A DNA stretch of 64,000 nucleotides from Glycomyces fuscus (GCA_002529455.1 NYMS01000048.1:124001-188000); one strand, 5' to 3'. Counted from the stretch's first letter, positions 42,161-52,000 are shown. Numbers and translations are program-made. Notes: generated by a model not told the origin, from the letters alone.

Positions 42161-45040
42161 ATCGACATCCCCCAGGAGCGGCCCGGAATCCGATTCCGGC
42201 TGCTCGGCCCCTTGGAGATCACCGGCCCCCAGGGGTCGGTGCCCGTGCCCGCCGGACGCCAGCAGATCGTCCTCAGCGCACTGCTCCTCGAACTCGGACG
42301 GGTCGTCTCCGTCGACCACCTGATCGACGTGCTCTGGGAGCACGACCCGCCGGACACGGCCCGGACCCAGGTGCAGATCTGCGTCTCCCGCCTGCGCCGC
42401 CTCCTGAAGCCCACCGGGGCGAGCATCGTGACCCGGCCGCCGGGGTACCTGCTCGTGGTCGCCCCCGGGGCCGTCGACGTGCACGTCCAGCGGACCCTGG
42501 TCAGGGAGGCCGCCGCACTGAACGGCCAGGGGCGCGGGGAGGAGGTGGCGGCCGCGCTGCGCGCCGCGGCCGACCTGTGGCGCGGCCCGACCCTGAGCGG
42601 GGTCGGCTCCGCGCCCCTGGCGGCCAAGGCCACCCGGCTGGACGAGGAGCGGCTCTCCGTGATCGAGTCCTACCTGGACGTCGAACTGGGCCTGGGGTGG
42701 CACGCCCGGCTGGTGGGGGAGATCCGCACCCTGGTCGGGGAGCACCCGCTCCGCGAGCGCCTGCGCGCCCAGCTGATGCTCGCCCTGTACCGCTCGGGGC
42801 GCCAGGCGGAGGCCCTGGACGCCTACCGGGCCGGGCGCGACCTGCTGGTGGAGGAACTCGGCCTGGAGCCCGGTGAGGAACTGCGCGGCATGGAGGGCGC
42901 CATCCTCGCGGGGGACCCCGTGCTCCAGGCGCCCGCCGCCTCGGCCGCCCCCGCCGCCCCCGCGGTTCCGGACGCCTCCCCGGAGCCACCCGCCGAGGAG
43001 GAGGCGGCCCCGGACCCCGCCCCGGGGACCCGTCCCTACCAGCTGCCCACCGACACCGCCGACTTCGTCGGCCGCGAGGACGTCACCCGCACGATCCGGG
43101 AGACCCTGGTCGGCAGCGGCGGCGGCCGGGTCGGTGTCGCGGTGCTCATGGGGCGCCCCGGCGTGGGCAAGAGCGCCACCGCCATGCACGTGGCCCACGC
43201 CCTGGCGGCCGAGCACTATCCCGACGGGCAGCTCTACTGCGACCTGCGGGCGACCCGGGGCAATCCGCTGACCTCCTCCGACGTCCTGAGCAGGTTCCTG
43301 CGCTCCCTCGGGGCGCCGGCACAGGCCATCCCCGAGGACGTGGACGAGCGGGCGGCCATGTACCGGGGGATGCTCGCCTCCCGGCGCGTGCTCGTCGTGC
43401 TGGACGACGCCGCGGACGAGGCCCAGCTGCTGCCGCTGATCCCCGCGGGCGCGGGCTGCGGGGTCATCGTCACCTCGAGGGCCTTCCTCACCGGGCTGCC
43501 GGGAGCCACGCAGGTGCAGCTGGACACCCTGCCCGGCGACGCGTCGATCGAGCTGCTCTCCCGTGTTCTGGGGGAGGCGCGGGTGCGCAACGAGCCCGAG
43601 GCGGCCCGCGCCCTGGTACGCGCCGTCGGACGCCTGCCGCTGGCCCTGCGGATCATCTCCGCCCGGCTGGCGGCCCGGCCGCGCTGGCGGCTCGCGGCGA
43701 TGGTGGAGCGCCTCGCCGACGAGCGCAACAGGCTGGACGAGCTGGCCCACGGCGACATGACCGTCCGGGCCAGCCTCTCCCTGACCTACGACGGCATCGA
43801 GCCGCGGACCGCCCGCGCCTTCCGGCTGCTCGGGACGATGGAGGGGCCCACCATCCCGGCCTGGGCGGCCGGGGCCCTGCTCGACGACGGCCGCCCCTTC
43901 CCCTCGGACCTCGTCGAACCGCTCGTCGACGCGCACATGATCGACATCATCGGCGCGGACGCGGCGGGCGAACCGGTCTACCGCTTCCACGAGCTCGTCC
44001 GCGACTTCTCCCGTGAGCGGCTCCTCCGCGAGGAGGACGACGGTGGCAGGCGGGCCGCCGTCGAGCGGCTGCTGGGCGGCTGGCTGTCGCTCCTGGACAC
44101 GGCCAACCGGAGGCTGATGGGCGGCGACTACCTGCGCCTGCGCGGGAAGGCGCCCCGGTGGTCACCGCCGGCCAGGTACGTGGAGCGGCTGATGGCCGAC
44201 CCCTACACCTGGTTGGAGGCGGAGCGGGCCAACATCCGGCACGCCGCCCTCCAGGCCGTGGCCGAGGGGCTGGACGAGCACTCCTGGGACCTGGTGGTGG
44301 GCGTCTCCCTGTTCCTGACCCGGCGCGGCTACCTCGACGACCTCTCCGAGCTGTACGGCACGGTGGAGCCCGTCCTGCGTGAGAGCGGCAACCGGCGCGG
44401 ACGGGCAGCGCTGATGGAGACGGCCGGCGCCACCCTCACCCAGGGCAAGGACGACGTCCTCCGGGCGGCGATGCTGGAGGAGGCCCTGGCCGAGTTCACC
44501 GACCTGGGCGACACGCACGGCCAGGCCCTGGCCCGCAGGGGGCTGGCGAGCCTGGTCGACCTGCGGGGCGAGCGGGTCGGTGCCATCCGCCTCTGCGAAC
44601 AGGCGCTGGAGGGGTTCCTGGCGGTCGGGGACCTGGGCGGCCAGTGGCGGTGCCTGATGCTCATGGGATACCTGCGCTGTCTGGAGGGCGACATCCGGCA
44701 GGGCCGGGACGAGCTCGACAGGGCCCTGTCCCTGGCCGAGGCCACGGGGGACTCCCGGGCCTGCGCCCAGGTCCTGCGCAGGATCGGCCTGCTGGAGGCG
44801 GTCGGAGGCGGGTACGACCGGGCGCTGGAGCACCTCCACCGGGCACACGGCCTGGTCGAGGAGCTCGGCGATCCGGTGGGGCGGGCCGTCGTCCTGCGCG
44901 ACCTCGGCCGGGTGTGCGCCCGCAGCGGCAGGAGGGCCGAGGCGAGTCTCCACCTGGAGCGCTCGGCCGCCCTCTTCGAGGGACTGCGGGACGCGGAGGA
45001 GCAGGCCTCGACCGAGCGCGAGCTCGCTGAGCTCGACTGA
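42161..45040 (+). CDS. Large SARP-family regulator (wHTH-BTAD-NB-ARC-TPR)
   Basis: The ~960-residue protein has an N-terminal OmpR-type winged helix ('SVDHLIDVLWEHDPPDTAR'), a BTAD domain to ~245, a Pro/Ala linker, an NB-ARC ATPase with P-loop 'GRPGVGKSATA' near residue 333, 'VLVVLDDAADEAQLLPLI' as Walker B, and C-terminal TPR-like helices. Such AfsR-like SARPs activate antibiotic clusters. Start codon problem: the first strand (FRLLGPLEI) is essential to the fold, but the only ordinary start in frame after the stop at 42149 is TTG at 42212, which lies beyond it. AGGAGG at 42151-42156 points to a non-standard ATC at 42161 or 42167. Confidence 0.88.
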   Translation: MDIPQERPGIRFRLLGPLEITGPQGSVPVPAGRQQIVLSALLLELGRVVSVDHLIDVLWEHDPPDTARTQVQICVSRLRRLLKPTGASIVTRPPGYLLVVAPGAVDVHVQRTLVREAAALNGQGRGEEVAAALRAAADLWRGPTLSGVGSAPLAAKATRLDEERLSVIESYLDVELGLGWHARLVGEIRTLVGEHPLRERLRAQLMLALYRSGRQAEALDAYRAGRDLLVEELGLEPGEELRGMEGAILAGDPVLQAPAASAAPAAPAVPDASPEPPAEEEAAPDPAPGTRPYQLPTDTADFVGREDVTRTIRETLVGSGGGRVGVAVLMGRPGVGKSATAMHVAHALAAEHYPDGQLYCDLRATRGNPLTSSDVLSRFLRSLGAPAQAIPEDVDERAAMYRGMLASRRVLVVLDDAADEAQLLPLIPAGAGCGVIVTSRAFLTGLPGATQVQLDTLPGDASIELLSRVLGEARVRNEPEAARALVRAVGRLPLALRIISARLAARPRWRLAAMVERLADERNRLDELAHGDMTVRASLSLTYDGIEPRTARAFRLLGTMEGPTIPAWAAGALLDDGRPFPSDLVEPLVDAHMIDIIGADAAGEPVYRFHELVRDFSRERLLREEDDGGRRAAVERLLGGWLSLLDTANRRLMGGDYLRLRGKAPRWSPPARYVERLMADPYTWLEAERANIRHAALQAVAEGLDEHSWDLVVGVSLFLTRRGYLDDLSELYGTVEPVLRESGNRRGRAALMETAGATLTQGKDDVLRAAMLEEALAEFTDLGDTHGQALARRGLASLVDLRGERVGAIRLCEQALEGFLAVGDLGGQWRCLMLMGYLRCLEGDIRQGRDELDRALSLAEATGDSRACAQVLRRIGLLEAVGGGYDRALEHLHRAHGLVEELGDPVGRAVVLRDLGRVCARSGRRAEASLHLERSAALFEGLRDAEEQASTERELAELD

Positions 45041-45051
45041 GCCGGACCGGT

Positions 45052-45252
45052 TCAGTCCCACGGGTCGGAGCCGTCCAGGCAGACGTCCGTGTCGGGAACG
45101 CACACGTCGAGGATCCCGCTGACGCCCACGACGGCCCCGGGGGCCTCCCCCGTGTGGTGGGTCCCGGTGGAGGAGGCGAGTGCGGACTCGGCCGCGAGGA
45201 CGGGGAGGGCGGCGGCGATGACGAGGGTGACGAGCGACTTCGTGGCCTTCAT
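45052..45252 (-). CDS. Tiny secreted two-cysteine peptide
   Basis: The 66-residue protein has a Sec signal peptide ('MKATKSLVTLVIAAALPVLA', cleavage after 'SALA' near residue 26). The ~40-residue mature peptide ends with a two-Cys loop, 'DVCVPDTDVCLDGSDPWD'. The acidic, Trp-containing tail and possible disulfide suggest a structured exported peptide. I recognise no family. An AGGAGG-like site precedes the ATG. It lies between the two SARP-type genes and shares a regulatory gap with the second, so a signalling or accessory role in peptide production is conceivable. Confidence 0.65.
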   Translation of the reverse strand: MKATKSLVTLVIAAALPVLAAESALASSTGTHHTGEAPGAVVGVSGILDVCVPDTDVCLDGSDPWD

Positions 45253-45324
45253 GTCTGCCTCCTGGAGGATGTGTCCCCGCTCTTCGGGGATGACGCCAAC
45301 CTAGGAACCGGACCTCGCCACCCC

Positions 45325-45342
45325 CTATCCCACGGCTATTGG
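45325..45342. promoter_or_regulatory. Putative SARP box: CTATCCC / CTATTGG at 11 bp
   Basis: CTATCCC (45325-45331) and CTATTGG (45336-45342) start 11 bp apart. The site lies 73 bp upstream of the secreted peptide gene start, a plausible activator position. Confidence 0.45.
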
Positions 45343-45490
45343 CGCCTTTTCTCCGCAGGTGGGCGCGGAGCGGTGGCCGGGTGCGGCCACCGCTCGGGTC
45401 TGGAAGGGGAAAGGATACGAATTCTTACCTTTGTCGCTCATGTTCCTTTTGTCGGACCATCACTCGGGCCGCTCCTCCGCCGTCGCCGGG

Positions 45491-45508
45491 GGATAGGGAT
45501 CGGATAGG
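45491..45508. promoter_or_regulatory. Putative SARP box: GGATAGG repeated at 11 bp
   Basis: The heptamer GGATAGG occurs exactly at 45491-45497 and 45502-45508, with a 4-bp spacer. This is the classic SARP direct-repeat geometry, 85 bp upstream of the SARP-like gene start. Confidence 0.55.
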
Positions 45509-45592
45509 TGGGTGATGCGGGTCTCCCGGAGGGTTGTCATCGAGCCGGTCCGACGGCGGGCCGGCTCGTCCCACAACCTGAGGAGCTCCCCC

Positions 45593-46156
45593 ATGGACAG
45601 AACGGTGGAAATCTCGACGCTTGGACGTTGCGCGGTCAACGGAACGACCGTCCAGAGCAGACGGGCCGTGGAGCTCGTGGCTCTGCTGGTGCTCTCCGCG
45701 GGGCAGGCGCAGAGGGACTGGTTGATGGTCAACCTCTTCGAGGGGGACCCCGCCCCCTCCAGCCTGCCGACCCTGGCGCTGCGCGCGCGCAAGATCGGCC
45801 TGCCCGTGCGCTACGACCGCCTCCGCGGTTTCTACTGGCTGGAGGAGGACGTCTCCTGCGACGTGAACGACGTTCTCACCCTCCTGCGCGAGGGACGGAC
45901 CGAGGAGGCACTGGACCGGTACACGGGCCCCTTCCTCCCCGCCAGCCACAGCCCTTTCGCGATGGAGGTCCGCGCGGCCGTGGAGAACTCCGTCGTCCGG
46001 GCTGTGCTGGACCGGGCCGACATCGACCTGATGACCCGGGCCGACCGCGTGGTCAAGCACCCCGAGCTGAGCGAGGAGATCGTGCGCAGGGGCGCCGACA
46101 TGGCCGCGGTATCGCTGAGCCGCTCCTGGCTCACCGCCCTCGAAGCGGTGGGCTGA
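45593..46156 (+). CDS. Short SARP-like regulator (wHTH plus partial BTAD)
   Basis: This 187-residue protein follows the SARP layout: 'ISTLGRCAVNG' first strands, 'ELVALLVLSAGQAQRDWLMV' helix-turn-helix region and 'RLRGFYWLEEDVSCDVNDVL' wing, then a short BTAD-like helical part with 'ALDRYTGPFLPAS'. The winged helix looks degenerate compared with the large SARP, and the BTAD domain is shortened. The ATG at 45593 has AGGAG seven bases upstream. It converges on cluster 3 across a strong terminator and is a candidate regulator of that cluster. Confidence 0.65.
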   Translation: MDRTVEISTLGRCAVNGTTVQSRRAVELVALLVLSAGQAQRDWLMVNLFEGDPAPSSLPTLALRARKIGLPVRYDRLRGFYWLEEDVSCDVNDVLTLLREGRTEEALDRYTGPFLPASHSPFAMEVRAAVENSVVRAVLDRADIDLMTRADRVVKHPELSEEIVRRGADMAAVSLSRSWLTALEAVG

Positions 46157-46230
46157 CACCGCCTCCGAGGGGCCTGCTCCCTCCCTCGGGTCGTCGCCGA
46201 CGGCGGCAGGGCACACCGTTGTCCATGGAC

Positions 46231-46263
46231 GGGCCGGGCTCCGGATGAGGCGGAGCCCGGCCC
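46231..46263. terminator. 13-bp hairpin, bidirectional terminator
   Basis: GGGCCGGGCTCCG (46231-46243) is perfectly complementary to 46251-46263 around a 7-nt loop. It separates the SARP-like gene from the end of cluster 3. Confidence 0.8.
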
Positions 46264-46348
46264 GTGGTCTGTCCGGCGCCCCGGCGCCGGGCGCTCGCCC
46301 CCTTCGGCGACGCCGGTCGCCGGGAGCGCTCCGGCGGTCCCCGTCCCC

Positions 46349-48532
46349 TCAGTCGGACACCGTCCCGGTGAGGTCGCCGCCGACCAGGTCGGCGTAGGCG
46401 CCCCGGACGGCGACCAGTTCCTCGTGCGTCCCCTGCTCGATGACGCGCCCGTCGGAGACCACCACGATCCGGTCGGCGTCGCGCACCGTGCTGAGCCGGT
46501 GGGCGATGACCACCCGGGTGCAGTCCAGTTCGCGCAGGTTGTGGCGGACCCGGTCCTCGGTGACGGTGTCCAGGTGGCTGGTCGCCTCGTCCAACAACAG
46601 GACGCGGGGCTCGGAGACCAGCGCCCGGGCGAGCCCGACCCGCTGGCGCTGCCCGCCGGACAGGCCGCTGCCCCGCTCGCCCAGCGGGGTGAAGTAGCCC
46701 AGCGGCATCCGCTGGACGTCCTCGTGCAGACAGGCCAGCCGGGAGGCGCGCACGATGTCCTCCACGGTCGCCCCGGGGGCGCCGACCCGGACGTTGTCCA
46801 GCACGTTCCCGCTGAACACGGCGTTGTCCTGCACGACGACCCCGCACTGGGCCCGGACCGTTCGCGGGTCCAGCCGGGTCAGGGGGATCCCGTCGAACAG
46901 GACCTCCCCGCGCGTGGCCTGGTGGAGCCCGAGCATGAGCCTGCCGAGCGTGCTCTTGCCGGAACCGGAACGGCCCACGACCGCGACCATGCTCCCGGCG
47001 GGGATCTCCAGGTCGACGTCGGACACGGCGGCGGGCGCGTCCTTCTGGTACCGGTACGACACCCCGCGGAGGCTGATCCGCCCCCGCAGCGCGGGCGCCG
47101 GCTCGCCCCCGCGCTCGGCGGCCTCCTGGAGTACGTCCTGGAGCCTGCGCACGTGCACGGCCGCGGACTGGAGCGAGTGGTGGACCTGGGACAGCGAGGC
47201 CACGGGGGCCAGCGCCATCCCCGCCAGGGTGTTGGCCGCGACGAGCGTCCCGAGCGACATCCCCCCGTCCAGGACGAGCCAGGTGCCCGCCCACAGCAGG
47301 GCCAGCGGCGCACCCAGCCGGAACAGGTCCAACAGCAGGTCCATGCGGTTGGTCACGGTGTCCTTGCGCAGGGTGGAGGCGAGCTGGTTCCGGTACAGCC
47401 ACTCCCACCGGCTCAGGGCCGCACCCTCCGCCCCGGTCGACTTGAGCGTCTCCACGCCCGCGAGCGACTCCACCAGCTGGGTGTGGGCCTCCGCCATGGC
47501 GGCCGTCTCCTCACGGCTGGTCTCCCGCACCCGGCGGCTGAACACCGCGACGGCCAGGAGTTGGAGCACCGCGGCGCCGAGGACGACGGCGCCGATGCCG
47601 GGGGCCAGCAGCCACAGCAGGGTGACGTAGAAGACCGCCATGGCGGTGTCCAGGAGCAGGGACAGCATGTGCGAGCTGAGGATCTCCCGGATCACCATGC
47701 TGCTGGACACGCGGGTGAGGATGTCACCGCTGCCACGGAGCTGGAAGTAGGCGTAGGGCAGGCGGAACAGGTGCCTGAGGAACGAGGTCATCAGGTCGAG
47801 GTCGATGCGCAGGCGCAACCGGACCAGGACCTCGGAGCGCAGGAACCCGACCAGGGCCTGGCCGACGACCAGGGCGAGCACGCCGAGCCCCACCGCGGCC
47901 ATCATGTCGGCGCCGCCGGTGGGCACCACCCGGTCGACCAGGTAGCGGGTGACCAGGGCGGGCAGCACACCCAGGGCGGTCAGGAGGGCGGAGACCGCCA
48001 CCACCGTGCCCACCAGACCGGGGGACCGGGGGAAGTGGCGGGCCAGGAACCTCGGCACCTCACCCGGCGGGGGCCGGAGCCGCTCGAAGTCCTCCCCGGG
48101 GCGCATCGTGAGCACGATGCCGGTGAAGGAGCGGTCGAACTCCTCCCGGGGGATCCGCTCCCTCCCGGAGGCCGGGTCGACGATGCGGACGTAGCGTGCG
48201 CCCACGCTCTCGACCACGACGAAGTGGCTCATCCCCCAGTGCGCGATGAGCGGTACGGCCATCCCGCGCAGGACCTCGGGCTCGGCCTGGTAGGCCCGGA
48301 CCCGCATGCCGTGCTCCTCGGCGGCCATCGCCAGGGACTGGGCCGAGACGCCGTCGCGGCCCGCGTCCAGCTCCTCGCGCAGCCGGTGCACGGGAACGGA
48401 GCGCCCGTGGGCGCCCAGGACCATCGCCAGGCACGCGATCCCGCACTCGGTGGGCGTGTTCTGCAGAACGACCGGGACCCGGGGGCCGGTGTGCCTCCGG
48501 GGGCGTCCGGGCGTCGCCGGCCTCGTTCTCAC
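46349..48532 (-). CDS. LanT: C39 peptidase ABC exporter (cluster 3)
   Basis: The 727-residue exporter has a C39 protease (Gln24 and Cys30 in 'QNTPTECGIACLAM', His in 'GMSHFVVVE', Asp in 'VDPASGRE'), a transmembrane domain and an ATPase with 'GRSGSGKST', 'LSGGQRQRVG' and 'VLLLDEATS'. It should cut both cluster 3 precursors after their Gly-Gly sites and export them. The GTG start overlaps the preceding stop (GTGA). It is last in the operon. Confidence 0.92.
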   Translation of the reverse strand: MRTRPATPGRPRRHTGPRVPVVLQNTPTECGIACLAMVLGAHGRSVPVHRLREELDAGRDGVSAQSLAMAAEEHGMRVRAYQAEPEVLRGMAVPLIAHWGMSHFVVVESVGARYVRIVDPASGRERIPREEFDRSFTGIVLTMRPGEDFERLRPPPGEVPRFLARHFPRSPGLVGTVVAVSALLTALGVLPALVTRYLVDRVVPTGGADMMAAVGLGVLALVVGQALVGFLRSEVLVRLRLRIDLDLMTSFLRHLFRLPYAYFQLRGSGDILTRVSSSMVIREILSSHMLSLLLDTAMAVFYVTLLWLLAPGIGAVVLGAAVLQLLAVAVFSRRVRETSREETAAMAEAHTQLVESLAGVETLKSTGAEGAALSRWEWLYRNQLASTLRKDTVTNRMDLLLDLFRLGAPLALLWAGTWLVLDGGMSLGTLVAANTLAGMALAPVASLSQVHHSLQSAAVHVRRLQDVLQEAAERGGEPAPALRGRISLRGVSYRYQKDAPAAVSDVDLEIPAGSMVAVVGRSGSGKSTLGRLMLGLHQATRGEVLFDGIPLTRLDPRTVRAQCGVVVQDNAVFSGNVLDNVRVGAPGATVEDIVRASRLACLHEDVQRMPLGYFTPLGERGSGLSGGQRQRVGLARALVSEPRVLLLDEATSHLDTVTEDRVRHNLRELDCTRVVIAHRLSTVRDADRIVVVSDGRVIEQGTHEELVAVRGAYADLVGGDLTGTVSD

Positions 48533-49041
48533 GGCGCTCTCCCCACGTCCTGTCCGAGGACCTCCGCCAGCAGGGGGTGGGTGCCCGTCTCCAGGAACAC
48601 CCGGACGCCCCCGAGGTCGTCGGGGGGCGCGTCCCGCAGTTCCACGGTCACGACGGTCACCGTTCCTCCGGTTCCGGGCACGGCCTCCCGGCGGACCCCG
48701 CCCACCACCCCCGCGGACTCCCGGGAACCGGACACGACCGTGGCCGCGAGCCCCTCGGACACCTCCGTGCCGGGCGGGGCGACGGCGCTGATCCCGTCGG
48801 GCCCCGTGCCGGTCGGGGTGAGGGGGACCCGGACGGGGACCCGGACGAGCGTCCCGGCCGCGACCGCCGCGACCAGGACGGCCACGACCGCGGCGAACGG
48901 CCACCGGGGGACGGACAGCCGCCGTTCGAGTGAGGCCGCACGTCCGCCCGCGCGCGCGGGCGGCGCCAGGGCGGACCGCCGGTAGAGGCGGGCCGTGTCC
49001 TCCGGGACCAGGAGCCCGGTGCCGTCCTTCGCCGCGCTCAC
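48529..49041 (-). CDS. Short HlyD/NHLM-secretion-like membrane protein
   Basis: The 170-residue protein has an N-terminal 'LYRRSALAPPARAGGRAASL' segment, one membrane helix ('WPFAAVVAVLVAAVAAGTLV') and a beta-rich extracytoplasmic part. The N-terminus resembles HlyD-type adaptors of NHLM bacteriocin exporters. The protein is far shorter than a full HlyD (~400 residues) and lacks the coiled-coil hairpin. It overlaps both neighbours by 4 nt (GTGA on each side), which implies fixed stoichiometry with LanM and the exporter. It may be an exporter accessory. Confidence 0.6.
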   Translation of the reverse strand: MSAAKDGTGLLVPEDTARLYRRSALAPPARAGGRAASLERRLSVPRWPFAAVVAVLVAAVAAGTLVRVPVRVPLTPTGTGPDGISAVAPPGTEVSEGLAATVVSGSRESAGVVGGVRREAVPGTGGTVTVVTVELRDAPPDDLGGVRVFLETGTHPLLAEVLGQDVGRAP

Positions 49042-52000
49042 GGCGTGTCCAGCAACAGGACGGAGGGGATCTGCGCGGGCAGGGCCAGGCGCAGCAGGTT
49101 GTAGCCGATGCCCGCGCGGCCGTACATCAGGCCGGGAACGCCCTCCGCGGCCAGCGGGCCGGTGCTCCAGCCGCTCCCCAGGCCGTGTTCGGCCAGGGCG
49201 GCGGCGGAGCGCAGCACGGTGTCGGCGCCCCCGTCGTCGCCGCGGATCCGGGAGGACAGCAGCAGGAACTCCAGATTCCCCAGGTCACCGTGGCACAGCC
49301 CGTTGTCGCCCAGGGAGCGGAAGCCGCCCGCCTCGGGAAAGTGCACGGAGCGCGTGGTGCGCTCGGCGGTCTCCATGTCCTCGCGCAGGACCGGGTACAA
49401 GGACTCGGCGCCCCCGAGGCCGAGACCGGCGGCCCTGGCCAGGCCGATGCCCGGGGCGCCGTGGCACCAGGACACTCCGGGAACGCCCCCGCTGTCGGGC
49501 CGCAGGTCGCGCCAGTTGCCCAGGACGGGGTCGAGGAGCGTGCGCTCGTGGGCCAGGGCCCGTGTGGCCGCGCGGAGGTACTCGGGACGGGGCGCGACGG
49601 CGTTGAGCCGCAACAGGGCGTGGACCACCCCGGCGTTGCCGTGCGAGGCTCCCGAGAGCGGGACCCGCGAGGCCGCGCCCGGCCAGCCGATCCCGGTCCG
49701 CTGGGGGACGGCCCGGTCCAGCAGGGCGGAGACCGCGTACTCGGCGACCGCCAGCGCGCCCGAACCCGGCCGGACGCGGTGCAGTGCCAGGGCGGCCAGG
49801 CAGGCGCCCGCGGCTCCCGAGAGCAGGTCGTGCATGACGTCGTGGTCGACGTGGGATCGCAGCACGGGCAGGCAGAGCTCGGCGGCGTCCAGCCAGTCCC
49901 CGCGGCCGTGGACGCTCCCGGCGTGGGCCAGGTGGTAGACCAGGCCGCCGACGGGACCGAAGCCGCCGGGGTCGCGGCGCTGGCCGCGCTCCTGGTCCGG
50001 GGCCCCCGCGGCCGTCCGGCGGTCGTGCTCCCGCCGCAGCTCCCCGGCCCGCTCCGCCAGGATCCGCGCGGTGCGCTCGGCGAAGCCGCGGATCCGCCCG
50101 TCCCCGGTGACCTGGGCGGTCCGGGACAGGAAGAGCCCGATCCCGGCCAGCCCCGAGTACAGGTCGGTACGCGCCCCGCCCAGGCGCCAGAACCGCTCCT
50201 CGACGAACTCCAGGCCGATCCACCCCAGGTCGTCGCCGTCCCGCACCGCCTCGTCGCAGAGCTCGTGCGCGATGCGCAGGGCCCCCTCGACGGCGGCGTC
50301 CCCCGACAGGGGCTCCCCGGCCAGGGGGAGGACGTCCTCGGGAGCGGACGCGCGCGCGGGCTGGAGCGAGTCGAAGGCGCGCCGGACCAGGGAGGCCTGC
50401 GTGTCCAGGTCCTCCTGGCCCAGGCGCAGGATCCTGCGGCGGACGGCCTCCTCGGGCGGCTCGGCCAGGAAGCCGGGCACGACGGTGCCCCGGCCGCTGA
50501 CGACGTCGGTCGACCCGGAGCGGCAGGTGAAGTGGGGGATGTCGCCGACGCGCAGTTCGGCCAGCTCCGCCGCGGCCAGCGGTTCCCAGTGCCGGGTCCC
50601 GTCGGCGCCGCACGCCACGCTCGCGAGGATCCGGTCGTGGTCGCGGCCGTCGCGGAGGAAGTCGGGGTGGGAGCTGTCGGACAGCACGGCGGCGTAGAAG
50701 GCGGTGGGCCGGGCGATGTGGCGCAGTTCGGCCCCGCGGAAGCCGTCCAGCAGCCCGCCCTCGGCCAGCCAGGCCTCCCGGTCCCCGGCCACGTACCAGT
50801 AGACGGCGGTGAACCCCCTGGTGAAGGCTTCGACGTGCTCGCGGGGGTCGAAGGGCGTGCCGTCGGAGTACGGGCGGTGGGAGGCCTCGCCGCGCACCGT
50901 CACGTACTCGGATCCGAAGACCATCTCGTCGGTCCCGGCGCCGCGGGCGACCGACAGCGGGATCAGGGACTCGTGTTCACCGTCGGCGCCGACCCCGCTC
51001 GCGTCGAAGGCGCGGACGGCGCCGCCGTCGCGGACCATCATCTTCGAGGGCAGCAGGCCGACGCGTACGACGCTTTCACCGATGACCCGCTCGGCCGGTT
51101 CCACGCGTCCGCCGTCCGGCTCCCGGGGCGCGGCGCCGTGGAACAGGGCCTCCATGTCGATCATGACCGGGTGGGCGCCCGAGGCGATGAGGTTCTCGTG
51201 GTGCAGGTCCGTGCCGCACAGGGCGTAGTTCAGCGCCAGGAGGGCGCCCAGGCGCCAGTAGAAGGCGTCGCCCTCGTCGGCCCGGCACGGGAGGTGTTCG
51301 ACGAAGGTCGTCCACCCGTGGCGGGCGCGCGGCAGGTGGCGGGGGGTGCGCAGGCCGTGCTCGGGCGCCTGGGAGTTGAACCAGTCGACCACCGCGCCCC
51401 ACGCGGTGTCGGAGCCGAGCGCGTGCGGCTTGTACACCAGGCGGACACCGGAGAACCCGGCGATGGCGACCGAGCGGCCGCCGCGGTGGGTGTCGCCGGC
51501 GCCGAAGCCGACGGAGTCGAGCGCGCCCAGGCGCGCCCCGTGCAGGGAGTCGAGGTCGCGCAGGTCCCAGGCCAGGCGCCGGGCGAACTCCAGGCGTGAG
51601 TCCAGCCAGCCGGAGAGCAGGCGGTCGACCTGGCGGAGCAGGACGGTGTACTCGGACCAGAACTCCCTCTGGACGCCGTCCCCGTCCAGCCGTCGGAGGT
51701 AGTCGTGGTACCTCTCCTCCGGGGTCCCGCCGGAGAGCTGCCCCCTGATCCGCGCGACGTTCATCTCCAGAACCAGGGTCCGCCCCGTCAGGGCGTGCAG
51801 TTCGGACAGCGGAAACGTGCCGAGGAGGAGCCGGGGCAGGTCCCGGAGCCGGGGAGCGGTGCCCGCGGCGCGGGCGGCCCCGGAGTACAGGGCGCGCTGG
51901 TAGCCGCGGACCAGGTCGGCGGCCACGCGCGGGAGGCCGAGGTCGTCGGGACGCAGGAGGTGCTCCTCGGGGCGCGCCGACGGGGCCCGTCCCAGCGCGA

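Larger units (their letters stand above)
45253..45592. other. Divergent regulatory region between secreted peptide and SARP-like gene
   Basis: This 340-bp gap has no gene. It contains two 11-bp-periodic direct repeats (45325-45342 and 45491-45508), an AT-richer stretch near 45410-45445 and a good AGGAG site before the plus-strand gene. Confidence 0.55.

Noticed and set aside
42105..42323. An ATG-started frame (MWRRKPTSGD...) just upstream of the SARP
   Set aside because: It lies in a different frame from the SARP domain, and joining it would need a frameshift with no slippery sequence visible.
45037..45057. Near-palindrome ACTGAGCCGG/CCGGTTCAGT over the SARP stop codon
   Set aside because: It has a mismatch and almost no loop, and lies between two convergent stops 11 bp apart. 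Terminator function is possible but not supported enough to list.
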